Positions 50,575 to 58,066 of a stretch of 64,000 bases of DNA are shown piece after piece. This DNA is from Burkholderia diffusa (GTDB lineage: Bacteria > Pseudomonadota > Gammaproteobacteria > Burkholderiales > Burkholderiaceae): contig NZ_CABVPN010000002.1 of NCBI RefSeq assembly GCF_902499115.1, positions 124,001 through 188,000 on the forward strand, given 5' to 3'. Made by a program: the position numbers and the translations under genes. The stretch's first letter is position 1; every line of letters begins with the position of its first letter. The notes below the pieces were generated by a model. It was not told the origin of the DNA and did not search any database. It saw nothing but the letters and a program-made list of their open reading frames with translations.

Positions 50575-50607
50575 CGTCCTCTCCTTCATTCAGAGTGAAA
50601 CTTCAAT

Positions 50608-51378
50608 TCAATTCATTACGAAGCCGCCGTTGACCGGCAGCAGTTGACCCGTCACGAAGCGCGCGCCGTCCGACAGCAGGAACAGCACGGGGCCCGTCAC
50701 GTCGTCGGGCACCTGCGCGCGCGTCAGCGCGCGGCCCTGCATGTAGAACGCGTGGCGCTCGGCCGGCACGTAGGCCGTCGCCTCGACTTCGGTCAGCCCC
50801 GGCGCGATCGCGTTGACCGTCACGCCGTGCGCGCCGAACTCGCGCGCCTGCGCATGCGTCATCGCGATCACGGCGCCCTTGCTCGCGACGTACGCGAGCA
50901 GCTTCGGCGCGCCCCACAGCGCGGTATCCGATGCGAGGTTCACGATCGCGCCACGGCCCGACTGTGCGAGGTACGGCAGCGCCGCGTTGCTGACGAGCCA
51001 CACGCCGCGCACGTTCACGTTCATCACGGCGTCCCACGTCGACACGTCGAGTTCCGTCGACAGCTTGCCGCCCGAGTTCGTGATCGCCGCGTTGTTGATC
51101 AGCGCATCGATGCCGCCGAGCGCCGCCGCACCCTGCGCGACGAACGCGGTGACGCTCGCCGGATCGGCCAGATCGAGTGCGAAGAAATGCGCGACGTGGC
51201 CCGCTTCGCCGAGTTGCGCGGCAAGCGCACGGCCTTCGTCGACCAGCACGTCGCCGAACGCGACCTGCGCGCCCGCGTCGACGAGCGCCGTCACGAACGC
51301 CGCGCCGAGCCCGCGCGCGCCGCCCGTGACGAGCACGCGGCGACCCGCGAGCGACACGACCGGAGCGCGCTCAGCCAT
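50608..51378 (-). CDS. Classical short-chain dehydrogenase (probable dihydrodiol dehydrogenase)
   Basis: A 256-residue classical SDR with an intact active site: TGGARGLGAA near residue 19, NNAA near 93, and Ser plus YVASK (LASDTALWGAPKLLAYVASK). It overlaps the Rieske oxygenase gene by 8 bp. After cis-dihydroxylation, an SDR of this kind would re-aromatise the diol to a catechol, which suits the order of genes here. The assignment to that step is inference from context. Confidence 0.9.
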   Translation of the reverse strand: MAERAPVVSLAGRRVLVTGGARGLGAAFVTALVDAGAQVAFGDVLVDEGRALAAQLGEAGHVAHFFALDLADPASVTAFVAQGAAALGGIDALINNAAITNSGGKLSTELDVSTWDAVMNVNVRGVWLVSNAALPYLAQSGRGAIVNLASDTALWGAPKLLAYVASKGAVIAMTHAQAREFGAHGVTVNAIAPGLTEVEATAYVPAERHAFYMQGRALTRAQVPDDVTGPVLFLLSDGARFVTGQLLPVNGGFVMN

Positions 51379-52447
51379 TTGCCGGCTCCGATGCGGCCTG
51401 CGCCTGCGCCGCGCGATGCGCGTCGAGTGCGGAAAGATGCTCCTGCGCACGCGTGCGCAGCATCCGGCGCACGCGCGTCATGCCGACGTCGTGCTGGTAC
51501 AGGTATTCGTGATCGCGCGCATTCGGCGCGAGGCTTTCGAGGACGTAGCGGTCCTGCTCGAGCACGTCCCAGTGCAGGCCCTCGAGGCGGTTGCGGTACA
51601 TGAAGCGCCATACGTCGCGCTGCCAGCCGCTGACCTTGCGGGTGCGCCAGAAATAGACCTGGCAGTTGTCGCCGTCGACCGGCGTCGCGAAGCCAATGAT
51701 CCCGAAGTTGCCGCCCGGGCCGAACTTCTGCTTGTACGGAATCGCGAGGCGCATCCACAGGCAGCCCGTTTCGCCGAGCTCGACCCAGTCGAAGTTCACG
51801 TCGCGTTGGCCGATCTTCTCGAACATCAGGCCCGTTTCCGTCTTGCGCACGCGCATGTCGGCCTGCTTGTCGCCTTCGGCCATCGAGTGCGAGGTGGCAT
51901 GCAGGTACGCGCCGTGCATCGGGTCCATCACGTTGTCGATCGCGTACTGGTAATTGCACTTCCAGTTCGACACGCACAGGAAGTGGCCGTATGCGTCGTC
52001 GACCAGTTCCTCGGGCAGGTTCAGCGGCGCCGGCTCGCCGTGCGCTTCGTCGCCGAACCACAGGAAGATCGCGCCGGCCTTCTCTTCGACCGGATAGGAC
52101 TTCACGCACTTCATGCCTTCGAGCGGACAGTTCGCAACCGCCGGCACGCGATTGACGGTACCGCCGCCGTCGACTTCGATGCCGTGATACCAGCAGGCGA
52201 TGTTGCCGCCGAGGTTCCAGCCGAGCGACAGGCGCGCGCCGCGGTGCGGGCAGCGATCTTCCAGCGCGTGAACCTTGCCTTCGTGATCGCGCCACAGCAC
52301 GATCTGCTCGGACAGGCGCGTAAGGCCGACAGGCGCGTTCGACACCTGCCAGCTCGGGGCGACGGGATACCAGTAGTTCTTGATGCCGCGGTCGAGATAC
52401 GCGCGGACCGGGTCGTGTTGTGTTTCGTGTTGTGCGGGGGACGTCAT
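51371..52447 (-). CDS. Aromatic ring-hydroxylating oxygenase, Rieske alpha subunit
   Basis: A 358-residue oxygenase. The Rieske cluster ligands are C66-x-H68 and C85-x2-H88. The mononuclear iron site matches D171-x3-D175-x2-H178-x4-H183, where D175 bridges subunits. The length and lack of a beta-subunit gene suggest an alpha-only (alpha3) enzyme of the phthalate oxygenase/oxidative demethylase group, which act on aromatic acids by dihydroxylation or demethylation. Electrons would come from the ferredoxin and reductase of the same operon. Confidence 0.93.
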   Translation of the reverse strand: MTSPAQHETQHDPVRAYLDRGIKNYWYPVAPSWQVSNAPVGLTRLSEQIVLWRDHEGKVHALEDRCPHRGARLSLGWNLGGNIACWYHGIEVDGGGTVNRVPAVANCPLEGMKCVKSYPVEEKAGAIFLWFGDEAHGEPAPLNLPEELVDDAYGHFLCVSNWKCNYQYAIDNVMDPMHGAYLHATSHSMAEGDKQADMRVRKTETGLMFEKIGQRDVNFDWVELGETGCLWMRLAIPYKQKFGPGGNFGIIGFATPVDGDNCQVYFWRTRKVSGWQRDVWRFMYRNRLEGLHWDVLEQDRYVLESLAPNARDHEYLYQHDVGMTRVRRMLRTRAQEHLSALDAHRAAQAQAASEPANG

Positions 52448-52501
52448 CAGTGTGCTCCGGATGCGGTTGTCGTCGGGTCGGCGGTCACGCGGTGCGCGCG
52501 C

Positions 52502-52813
52502 TCATTCCGCCAGCGAGGCCATTTCGGCGCGAAAGCGCTCAGGCGTCCACGCCGTGCCGTCCGGCGCGCGAAAGCCGATGCGGTTCAGGCCCGCGACGAC
52601 ATCGTCCAGCTCGGTCGCCCCGCTCTCGAACACGCGTTCGAGCGCGTCGCCGAGGTCGTTTTCATATTGGGTGGGCTCGGCCTTGCGGTTCTGCCAGACC
52701 TGGTTCTCGACCTGGCCCGGGATCTCGATCTGCCCCTTGCCGGCGACGTTGTTCGGCTGCGGCGCCACCCACGGCTTCAGGAAGGGATTGAAGTTGACGG
52801 TCGCTTCTTTCAT
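52502..52813 (-). CDS. Small protein with recombinase-like helix-turn-helix region
   Basis: A 103-residue soluble protein between ferredoxin and oxygenase genes. The N-terminal half (NFNPFLKPWVAPQPNNVAGKG) is polar and extended; the C-terminal half, LERVFESGATELDDVVAGLN and DGTAWTPERFRAEMA, resembles the recombinase-type HTH that reads 'G..AR.G..W...'. It is not a real recombinase. The name is by resemblance only; it might be an accessory subunit of the oxygenase or an activator. A single base separates it from the ferredoxin gene's stop. Confidence 0.8.
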   Translation of the reverse strand: MKEATVNFNPFLKPWVAPQPNNVAGKGQIEIPGQVENQVWQNRKAEPTQYENDLGDALERVFESGATELDDVVAGLNRIGFRAPDGTAWTPERFRAEMASLAE

Positions 52814-52814
52814 G

Positions 52815-53132
52815 TCATTCCACCTTGATCTGGATTTCCTCGCCGGCCAGCCGCACCGCGTACTGCTTCAGTGCGCGTCCGCCCGGACCCTTCAGGCATT
52901 CGCCCGTCTTGATGTCGAACACGGCCTCGTGCAGCGGGCATTCGACAGTGCCTTCGTCGACGAACCCCTGCGTCAGTAGCGCGTATGCATGCGGGCACAC
53001 GTTCTCGAGCGCATACACCTCGTCGCCGACGCGGTAGATCCCGATTTCGACGCCGTCGGTCCGCTTGAACTCGATCGGCGTGTCTTCCGACAGCGCGCCG
53101 GCGTGCCCGGCACAAACCCATTGTTCAGACAT
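52815..53132 (-). CDS. Rieske-type ferredoxin of the oxygenase system
   Basis: A 105-residue Rieske ferredoxin, the electron carrier between reductase and oxygenase. Ligands are C46-P-H48 and C65-P-L-H68. The start at ATG 53132 follows AAGGAAAGG; the frame extends 17 codons upstream without a better site. It is the promoter-proximal gene of the 14-gene leftward operon. Confidence 0.93.
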   Translation of the reverse strand: MSEQWVCAGHAGALSEDTPIEFKRTDGVEIGIYRVGDEVYALENVCPHAYALLTQGFVDEGTVECPLHEAVFDIKTGECLKGPGGRALKQYAVRLAGEEIQIKVE

Positions 53133-53175
53133 CTCACACCTTTCCTTCTGATCGACTCTCGGTTCGCTCCGGATT

Positions 53176-53193
53176 TGTTCCATATCCGGAACA
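53176..53193. promoter_or_regulatory. Candidate IclR operator 1 (operon side)
   Basis: TGTTCCATATCCGGAACA: perfect 6-bp arms. It lies roughly +11 to +28 from the predicted leftward start, where a bound repressor would block RNA polymerase. Same arms and spacing as operator 2. Confidence 0.75.
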
Positions 53194-53210
53194 GCAGTTT
53201 ATGGATGGTG

Positions 53211-53238
53211 ATTATAGAAGTGACTTTCCGCGAGTAAA
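53211..53238 (-). promoter_or_regulatory. Promoter of the catabolic operon
   Basis: Minus-strand TTTACT (53238-53233), a 16-bp spacer and a perfect TATAAT (53216-53211). Predicted start near 53204, giving a leader of about 70 bases. Confidence 0.7.
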
Positions 53239-53412
53239 ACAAAAAGCTGCACGTCCTAGGGAAAACACTGACCGTTGGGTCGGCGCTCTCGCGCGCCGAC
53301 CTCGCCAAACGAATTTTTTTGTTATATGGCGGGGATTTACCGGGTTTACGCGGGCTTCGCGCACCGACACCGGGCATCGGTCCGAAACCCATCCGTCCCG
53401 AAAAAATTATTT

Positions 53413-53440
53413 TTGATCCGGTGCTGGACGCCTCTATACT
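53413..53440 (+). promoter_or_regulatory. Promoter of the porin gene
   Basis: TTGATC (53413-53418), 16-bp spacer, TATACT (53435-53440). Predicted start near 53447, about 130 bases before the porin ATG. Confidence 0.7.
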
Positions 53441-53460
53441 CCATTCCATCAGAGGCACAT

Positions 53461-53478
53461 TGTTCCTTATATGGAACA
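53461..53478. promoter_or_regulatory. Candidate IclR operator 2 (porin side)
   Basis: TGTTCCTTATATGGAACA: perfect 6-bp arms, same length as operator 1, about +14 to +31 from the predicted porin transcript start. Confidence 0.75.
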
Positions 53479-53577
53479 CAAGAATGCCCACTCGATGGCG
53501 AAAACACGCGACGGCCGGCCGTTCCCGCGCGTGCCGCCACGGCACGTTTTCATCAGGTTGGAGATTCAGGAGATCAA

Positions 53578-54657
53578 ATGGTCAAGCATGCGGTAGCAGC
53601 AGCAGTGATCGGATTGGGCGCCGCGTCGGGCGCGTGGGCGCAGAGCAGCGTGGTGCTGTACGGCAGCATGGATGCGGGCGTCGCGTACGTGAACAACGTC
53701 GGCGGCCATGCGAAGTGGGCGATGATCCAGGGCAATACGCAGCCCGATCGGTGGGGCCTGAAGGGCAAGGAAGACCTCGGCGACGGCCTGTCGGCGATCT
53801 TCCAGCTCGAAAACGGCTTCTATACGAACAACGGCCAGTTCGCGACCGCGAACACGATCTGGAACCGCGCGGCATTCGTCGGCCTCAGCTCGGAACGCTA
53901 CGGCACGCTGACGCTCGGCCGGCAGACGCCGCTGACGTTCGACTATCTCGATCCGCTCAGCACGGCCTACCTCGCGATGAGCTGGTATGCGTTCCACCCC
54001 GGCAACATCGACGGGCTCGCCGCGACCGGCAACGTGCCGTACAACAATTCGGTGAAGTACCGCTCGCCGAGCTTCGCGGGCTTCTCGGCCGCGGCGACGA
54101 TGGCGCTCGGCAACACGACGAACTTCTCGACCGGCAAGTCGGTCGGCGTCGCGCTGAACTATGCGAACGGGCCGTTCAAGGCGTCCGCCGTGTACTCGAA
54201 CGAGCATGACCGCTCGATCCTGATCGGCACGACCGGCATCACGTCGTTCCAGGGGCAGAACACCGCGAACGGCTACATCGCGAGCAAGGTCGAGAACATC
54301 GGCGCGGGCGCGTCCTACCAGTTCGGCGACTTCCTCGTGCACGGCCTGTACACGCGCACGAAGATGCAGTCGAACGGCTTTTCGGATACGTTCCAGAGCT
54401 ACGACGCGGGCGTGAACTACCGCAGCAGCGCGTTCAACACGATCGCGGGCGGCGCGGCGACCACGACGCTGGCCGGCCGCCGCTGGACGCAGGTCGAGCT
54501 CGGGGACATCTATGCGCTGTCCAAGCGCACGCAGCTGTACGCGAACGTGCTGTACGAGCACGGCTCGGGCGGCGCGAAGGCCGCGTTCTTCACGGCCGGC
54601 GCTTCGAGCACCGCGAACCAGGTGATCGTGCTGACCGGCATCCACCATTCGTTCTGA
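53578..54657 (+). CDS. Gram-negative outer-membrane porin
   Basis: A 359-residue porin of the beta-proteobacterial general porin family. A signal peptide (MVKHAVAAAVIGLGAASGAWA) is followed by SSVVLYGSMDAGVAYVNN, the usual first strand. GLKGKEDLGDGLSAIFQLENGF, the constriction-loop segment after LTLGRQTPLTFDY, and the terminal Phe (TGIHHSF) needed for assembly are present. It likely lets the operon's substrate cross the outer membrane. ATG 53578 follows CAGGAGATC. Confidence 0.95.
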   Translation: MVKHAVAAAVIGLGAASGAWAQSSVVLYGSMDAGVAYVNNVGGHAKWAMIQGNTQPDRWGLKGKEDLGDGLSAIFQLENGFYTNNGQFATANTIWNRAAFVGLSSERYGTLTLGRQTPLTFDYLDPLSTAYLAMSWYAFHPGNIDGLAATGNVPYNNSVKYRSPSFAGFSAAATMALGNTTNFSTGKSVGVALNYANGPFKASAVYSNEHDRSILIGTTGITSFQGQNTANGYIASKVENIGAGASYQFGDFLVHGLYTRTKMQSNGFSDTFQSYDAGVNYRSSAFNTIAGGAATTTLAGRRWTQVELGDIYALSKRTQLYANVLYEHGSGGAKAAFFTAGASSTANQVIVLTGIHHSF

Positions 54658-54692
54658 GCGGCGACGGGCGCACGCGCCCGAGGCCGGAAACG

Positions 54693-54722
54693 AAAAGAGC
54701 AGCCCGCGGGCTGCTCTTTTTC
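54693..54722 (+). terminator. Rho-independent terminator of the porin gene
   Basis: Perfect inverted repeat AAAAGAGCAGCCCG / CGGGCTGCTCTTTT followed by TT, 36 bp after the porin stop. The A-run on the left would also serve the convergent IclR gene. Confidence 0.9.
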
Positions 54723-54769
54723 ATTGACGATGGATGGATAACGCCGCACGACGCGGCGCGTGCGACGGA

Positions 54770-55714
54770 TCAGAACATCGCGACCCGGTGGCGCGCGTGC
54801 GCGAACGTCGGGTCGCTTTCGAGCGGCCGGTAGTTCAGGCGCTGCGACAGGTCGACCGCCGCACCGCAAACCGCTTCGACGAGCCGCTCCTTCTCGCCGG
54901 CCTCGCCGATCTCCGAGCGCGGCACCGTCGCGGTGATCGCCGCGACGATCGCGCCCGAATGGTCGCGCACGGGTGCGGTCACGGCCGAGATGCCGCTCTC
55001 GAACGCGGCCTCGCTGACCGCGTAGCCGAGCCGCGCGTAGTGACGCACGCGCTCGTAAAGTTCGTCGACGGTGCCCGGCGTGCGTTCGGTAAATTGTTCG
55101 AGCCGCTTTTCCGGATACAGCTGACGCAACGCGTCGCGCGTGAGGTCGCCCATCAGCACGTGCCCGTGCACGGTCGCGTGCGCCGGCAGCCGCGTGCCGA
55201 CGTGTACCTTCACCGAACCGAACATCGACGTGTTGCTCTGTGCCTTCGCGACGAACACGACGTCGCGCTGGTCGCGGATCAGCAGGTGCGTCGACAGGCC
55301 CGTCGCGTCGCGCAGCCGTTCGAGCACGGGTGTGCCGAGATCGGTCAGTTCCAGCGAATTCAGGTATTCGAAGCCGAGCCGCAGCACGCCGACGCCGAGC
55401 CGGAAATGGCGGTCGCCGTTCACGCGCTCGAGAAAACCGAGCGCCTCGAGCGTCTGCAGCAGGCGGAAGGTGGTCGTGCGCGGGATGCCGATGCGCTTCG
55501 ACAGCTCGGGCGCGCCGAGCACGGGTTCGCGCGCCGAGAATTCGGCGAGGATCCGCAGCCCGCGTTCGAGGCCCGGCACCAGATACGACGACGCGCCGCC
55601 GGACGATTCGTCGTCGCCGGCGCCCTGCTTCGGCGCGTCGTGGTCGACGTCCTCGCCCGCAGTCGCACGCGGCGCGCTTGCCGGCTTCGCCGGCGGTTTC
55701 GATGCGCCGCTCAT
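54770..55714 (-). CDS. IclR-family regulator, paralogue of the operon-encoded one
   Basis: A 314-residue IclR protein, closely similar to the product of 48278-49135: both share VPGLERGLRILAEFS, REPVLGAPELSKR, RLGFEYL and a VVFVAKAQS effector-domain strand. It has an extra Ala/Pro/Asp-rich N-terminal tail of about 40 residues. ATG 55714 is preferred because upstream codons are not family-like. It converges with the porin gene, so it frames the regulon on its right side. It may share operators with its paralogue. Confidence 0.92.
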   Translation of the reverse strand: MSGASKPPAKPASAPRATAGEDVDHDAPKQGAGDDESSGGASSYLVPGLERGLRILAEFSAREPVLGAPELSKRIGIPRTTTFRLLQTLEALGFLERVNGDRHFRLGVGVLRLGFEYLNSLELTDLGTPVLERLRDATGLSTHLLIRDQRDVVFVAKAQSNTSMFGSVKVHVGTRLPAHATVHGHVLMGDLTRDALRQLYPEKRLEQFTERTPGTVDELYERVRHYARLGYAVSEAAFESGISAVTAPVRDHSGAIVAAITATVPRSEIGEAGEKERLVEAVCGAAVDLSQRLNYRPLESDPTFAHARHRVAMF

Positions 55715-56089
55715 CGTTGGATTGACCCTCTGCACATGGACGGAATGGAAGCGTTCAAGAAAGACCCGCAATGCTTGATTATGGATTTTCGACCGGACCG
55801 GATCAACACGATCCGGCTCATGCGGCCGGCGGCCCGATGCGCCCGACCGGACCGCGGGGCCTTCATATAGCCTGATGCGATCGGAAGGATAACAGCGATA
55901 GACAGGGCTGCCCATCGGAACGTCGCCGGGTATGACGGCGGCCTGCCGGCAATGCTCGATATGCGTTCGGGTGCGTCGTGCGCGGCATCGGGCGGCATAG
56001 TCCCGACCGATGCACGAAAGGAAACGGATGGAAAAGCGGATGGAAATAAACGACCGCGCCGATCCGCGAACGGGATCGGCGCGACGGCG

Positions 56090-56296
56090 TCAGGCCGTCA
56101 CGGCGGCGTCGTACTCGACGCGCGCGAGCTGACCGGCGGCATAGGCGTCGGCTTCGCCGCGGAAGCCGTCCGTGCTGAATGCAACGACTTTCACACCGAC
56201 GCCAGATGCCCGCTTCACCGTCAGCGCCCATTGCCATCCGCCGTCTTGTTCGAAGACGTGCAGCGAGGGTTCGAGGGATGAGTCCAGTACGGTCAC
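56090..56296 (-). CDS. Small protein of unknown function
   Basis: A 68-residue protein (SLHVFEQDGGWQWALTVKR, then GEADAYAAGQLARVEYDAAV). The composition is natural and the frame has a GCAGGAGC site 9 bp ahead of the GTG at 56296. Short single-domain proteins like this are common in Burkholderia; no family can be named. Confidence 0.6.
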   Translation of the reverse strand: MTVLDSSLEPSLHVFEQDGGWQWALTVKRASGVGVKVVAFSTDGFRGEADAYAAGQLARVEYDAAVTA

Positions 56297-56612
56297 GGGT
56301 TGTGCTCCTGCCCTGCGCGCCGCATCGGCAACGCGTCGGACATGTCGAAAAGATGCGCCGGCTCGCGGCGCGTTTCAGCTATTCGACAGTCTAGTCAAGG
56401 AATGTTGCGACGCACCATCAGGGCTTACACCTGCCTATCAGAACCGGGCGGTCGATGAAATCCACCTGAAATCCTTATGGCACGGGCCTTACGGGCCTAT
56501 TCCCCCCGCACGCACACAACGTGTGCGGCAACGTGCCGCATGGACGACCGATGGACTGGATCGGTTGAAAACGGGTCGCGACCCCGGGTGGCGAACCATC
56601 CGATCGGCGCGG
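56297..56612. other. Non-coding spacer
   Basis: Between the small unknown gene's start and the end of the AlkB-like gene. I see no gene, and no terminator I would defend. Confidence 0.35.
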
Positions 56613-57218
56613 CTACGGGCCCGCCTCGGCCGTCACCACCCGCCGGAACGTCAGGTTGACGCGCTCGCCCTGCACGGCCGGCGCCTTCGGCACTCGGTGC
56701 TGCCATTCGACCTGCGTGCGGCCGCGCATCACCAGCAGGCTGCCGTGCGTCAGCCGGTACGCATGCACGACGCCGGTCACACGATGACGCAGGTCGAACA
56801 CGCGCATCGCGCCGAGGCTCACCGACGCGATCACCGGCGCGTCGCCGAGCTCCGGCTCGTTGTCCGCGTGCCAGCCGAGACTGTCGTGCCCGTTGCGATA
56901 ACGATTGAGCAGCACGCTGTTGAAGCGCGCGCCGCAGGTCGCCTCGACCGCGTGCTTCAGGTCGAGGACGGCCGGCGTCCACGGCGCGGACACGTTGCGG
57001 ATTCCCGAATACACGTAGACGGCGTCGGGCTCGCCCTGCCACGCGGTGAGCCGCGGCAGCGGAATGCGTCCGCGTGGCGTGCGGATCGTGTCCTGCCGCC
57101 ACGCGACCTCGTCGATCAGCGCGGCCAGCACGCGATCGGCCTCGGCCGGCGCGAGCCAGTCCGGGTACCAGTCCACGTCGGGCGCGGGCGTATCGGCGAA
57201 AAGATCGGGCGTCGACAT
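56613..57218 (-). CDS. alkB: AlkB-family alpha-ketoglutarate-dependent DNA/RNA dealkylase
   Basis: A 201-residue 2-oxoglutarate/Fe(II) dioxygenase of the AlkB group. The iron ligands are in LGWHADNEPEL (His-x-Asp) and WQHRVPK (His); RVNLTFR gives the 2-oxoglutarate-binding Arg pair. LNRYRNGHDSLGWHADNE is typical of the AlkB2-like branch, which removes methyl groups from damaged bases. ATG 57218 gives MSTPDLFAD; longer frames look spurious. Single gene. Confidence 0.9.
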   Translation of the reverse strand: MSTPDLFADTPAPDVDWYPDWLAPAEADRVLAALIDEVAWRQDTIRTPRGRIPLPRLTAWQGEPDAVYVYSGIRNVSAPWTPAVLDLKHAVEATCGARFNSVLLNRYRNGHDSLGWHADNEPELGDAPVIASVSLGAMRVFDLRHRVTGVVHAYRLTHGSLLVMRGRTQVEWQHRVPKAPAVQGERVNLTFRRVVTAEAGP

Positions 57219-57471
57219 GTCGGAATCAGGCAGGGGTGAACGATGCGGGCGAACCATGTCTGCATGGTAGCCAACGGCGACGCGCGCCGCCATGCGCTGT
57301 CATTCCGGCGCGTCACACGCCCGAGCGCTCGAATCGCCGATTGCGACGCCGGTGCGTTTTCGCGCGCCACGCTATCATCGCGCCGTGTCGCAGCGCGCCC
57401 TTATCCAGGGCGCCGCTTTCTTCCGCCATGCCGGCCGGCGCGACCCGGCCGCTTTCTTTCCGGATCCCATC

Positions 57472-58059
57472 ATGACGACGCTCTCCGATGCCGCCCTCGA
57501 TCAACTGTTCCGCATCGCGCGCACGCACAACGCGTGGCAGGACAAACCCGTCGACGACGCGCTGCTGCACCGGCTGATCGACCTGACGAAATTCGGCCCG
57601 ACGTCGGCGAACTCGAGCCCGGCGCGCTTCGTGTTCGTCAAGTCGCCCGAGGCGAAGGCGCGCCTGAAGCCCGCGTTGTCCGAAGGCAATCTCGCGAAGA
57701 CGATGGCCGCGCCCGTCACCGTGATCGTCGGCATGGACTTCGCGTTCTACGATCACTTGCCGCGCCTGTTTCCGCACGCCGACGCACGGAGCTGGTTCGC
57801 CGGCAACGCTGCGCTGATCGAGGCCACCGCATTCCGCAACGCGTCGCTGCAAGGCGCGTACCTGATCCTCGCCGCGCGCGCGCTCGGCCTCGATGCCGGC
57901 CCGATGTCGGGCTTCGACGGCGCGAAGGTCGATGCCGAATTCTTCGCGGGCACCGCGATCAAGAGCAATTTCCTCGTGAATCTCGGCTACGGCGACCCGG
58001 CCGGCCTGTTCCCGCGCAGCCCGCGCTTCGACTTCGACGATATCGCGCGCATCGAGTGA
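57472..58059 (+). CDS. Nitroreductase-family protein, RutE-like (malonic semialdehyde reductase type)
   Basis: A 195-residue FMN-dependent nitroreductase-fold protein. RTHNAWQDKPVDDALLHRLIDL opens it and LTKFGPTSANSSPARFVFV and LGYGDPAGLFPRSPR match the RutE/HadB subgroup, which reduces malonic semialdehyde in pyrimidine breakdown. No rut genes are nearby, so the physiological substrate is uncertain. ATG 57472 is used since the upstream codons are Arg/Ala-rich noise. Confidence 0.88.
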   Translation: MTTLSDAALDQLFRIARTHNAWQDKPVDDALLHRLIDLTKFGPTSANSSPARFVFVKSPEAKARLKPALSEGNLAKTMAAPVTVIVGMDFAFYDHLPRLFPHADARSWFAGNAALIEATAFRNASLQGAYLILAARALGLDAGPMSGFDGAKVDAEFFAGTAIKSNFLVNLGYGDPAGLFPRSPRFDFDDIARIE

Positions 58060-58066
58060 CGCGTCG

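Larger units (their letters stand above)
53133..53577. other. Divergent control region of the catabolic operon and porin gene
   Basis: This 445-bp gap has no gene. It has two outward sigma-70-like promoters, each with a TGTTCC-N6-GGAACA palindrome 11-14 bp downstream of the predicted start, and AT-rich tracts around 53308-53330 and 53400-53415. Confidence 0.75.

Noticed and set aside
52502..52813. A site-specific recombinase gene
   Set aside because: Only the C-terminal 40 residues look like a recombinase HTH; catalytic Ser or Tyr domain is absent and the gene is part of a catabolic operon.
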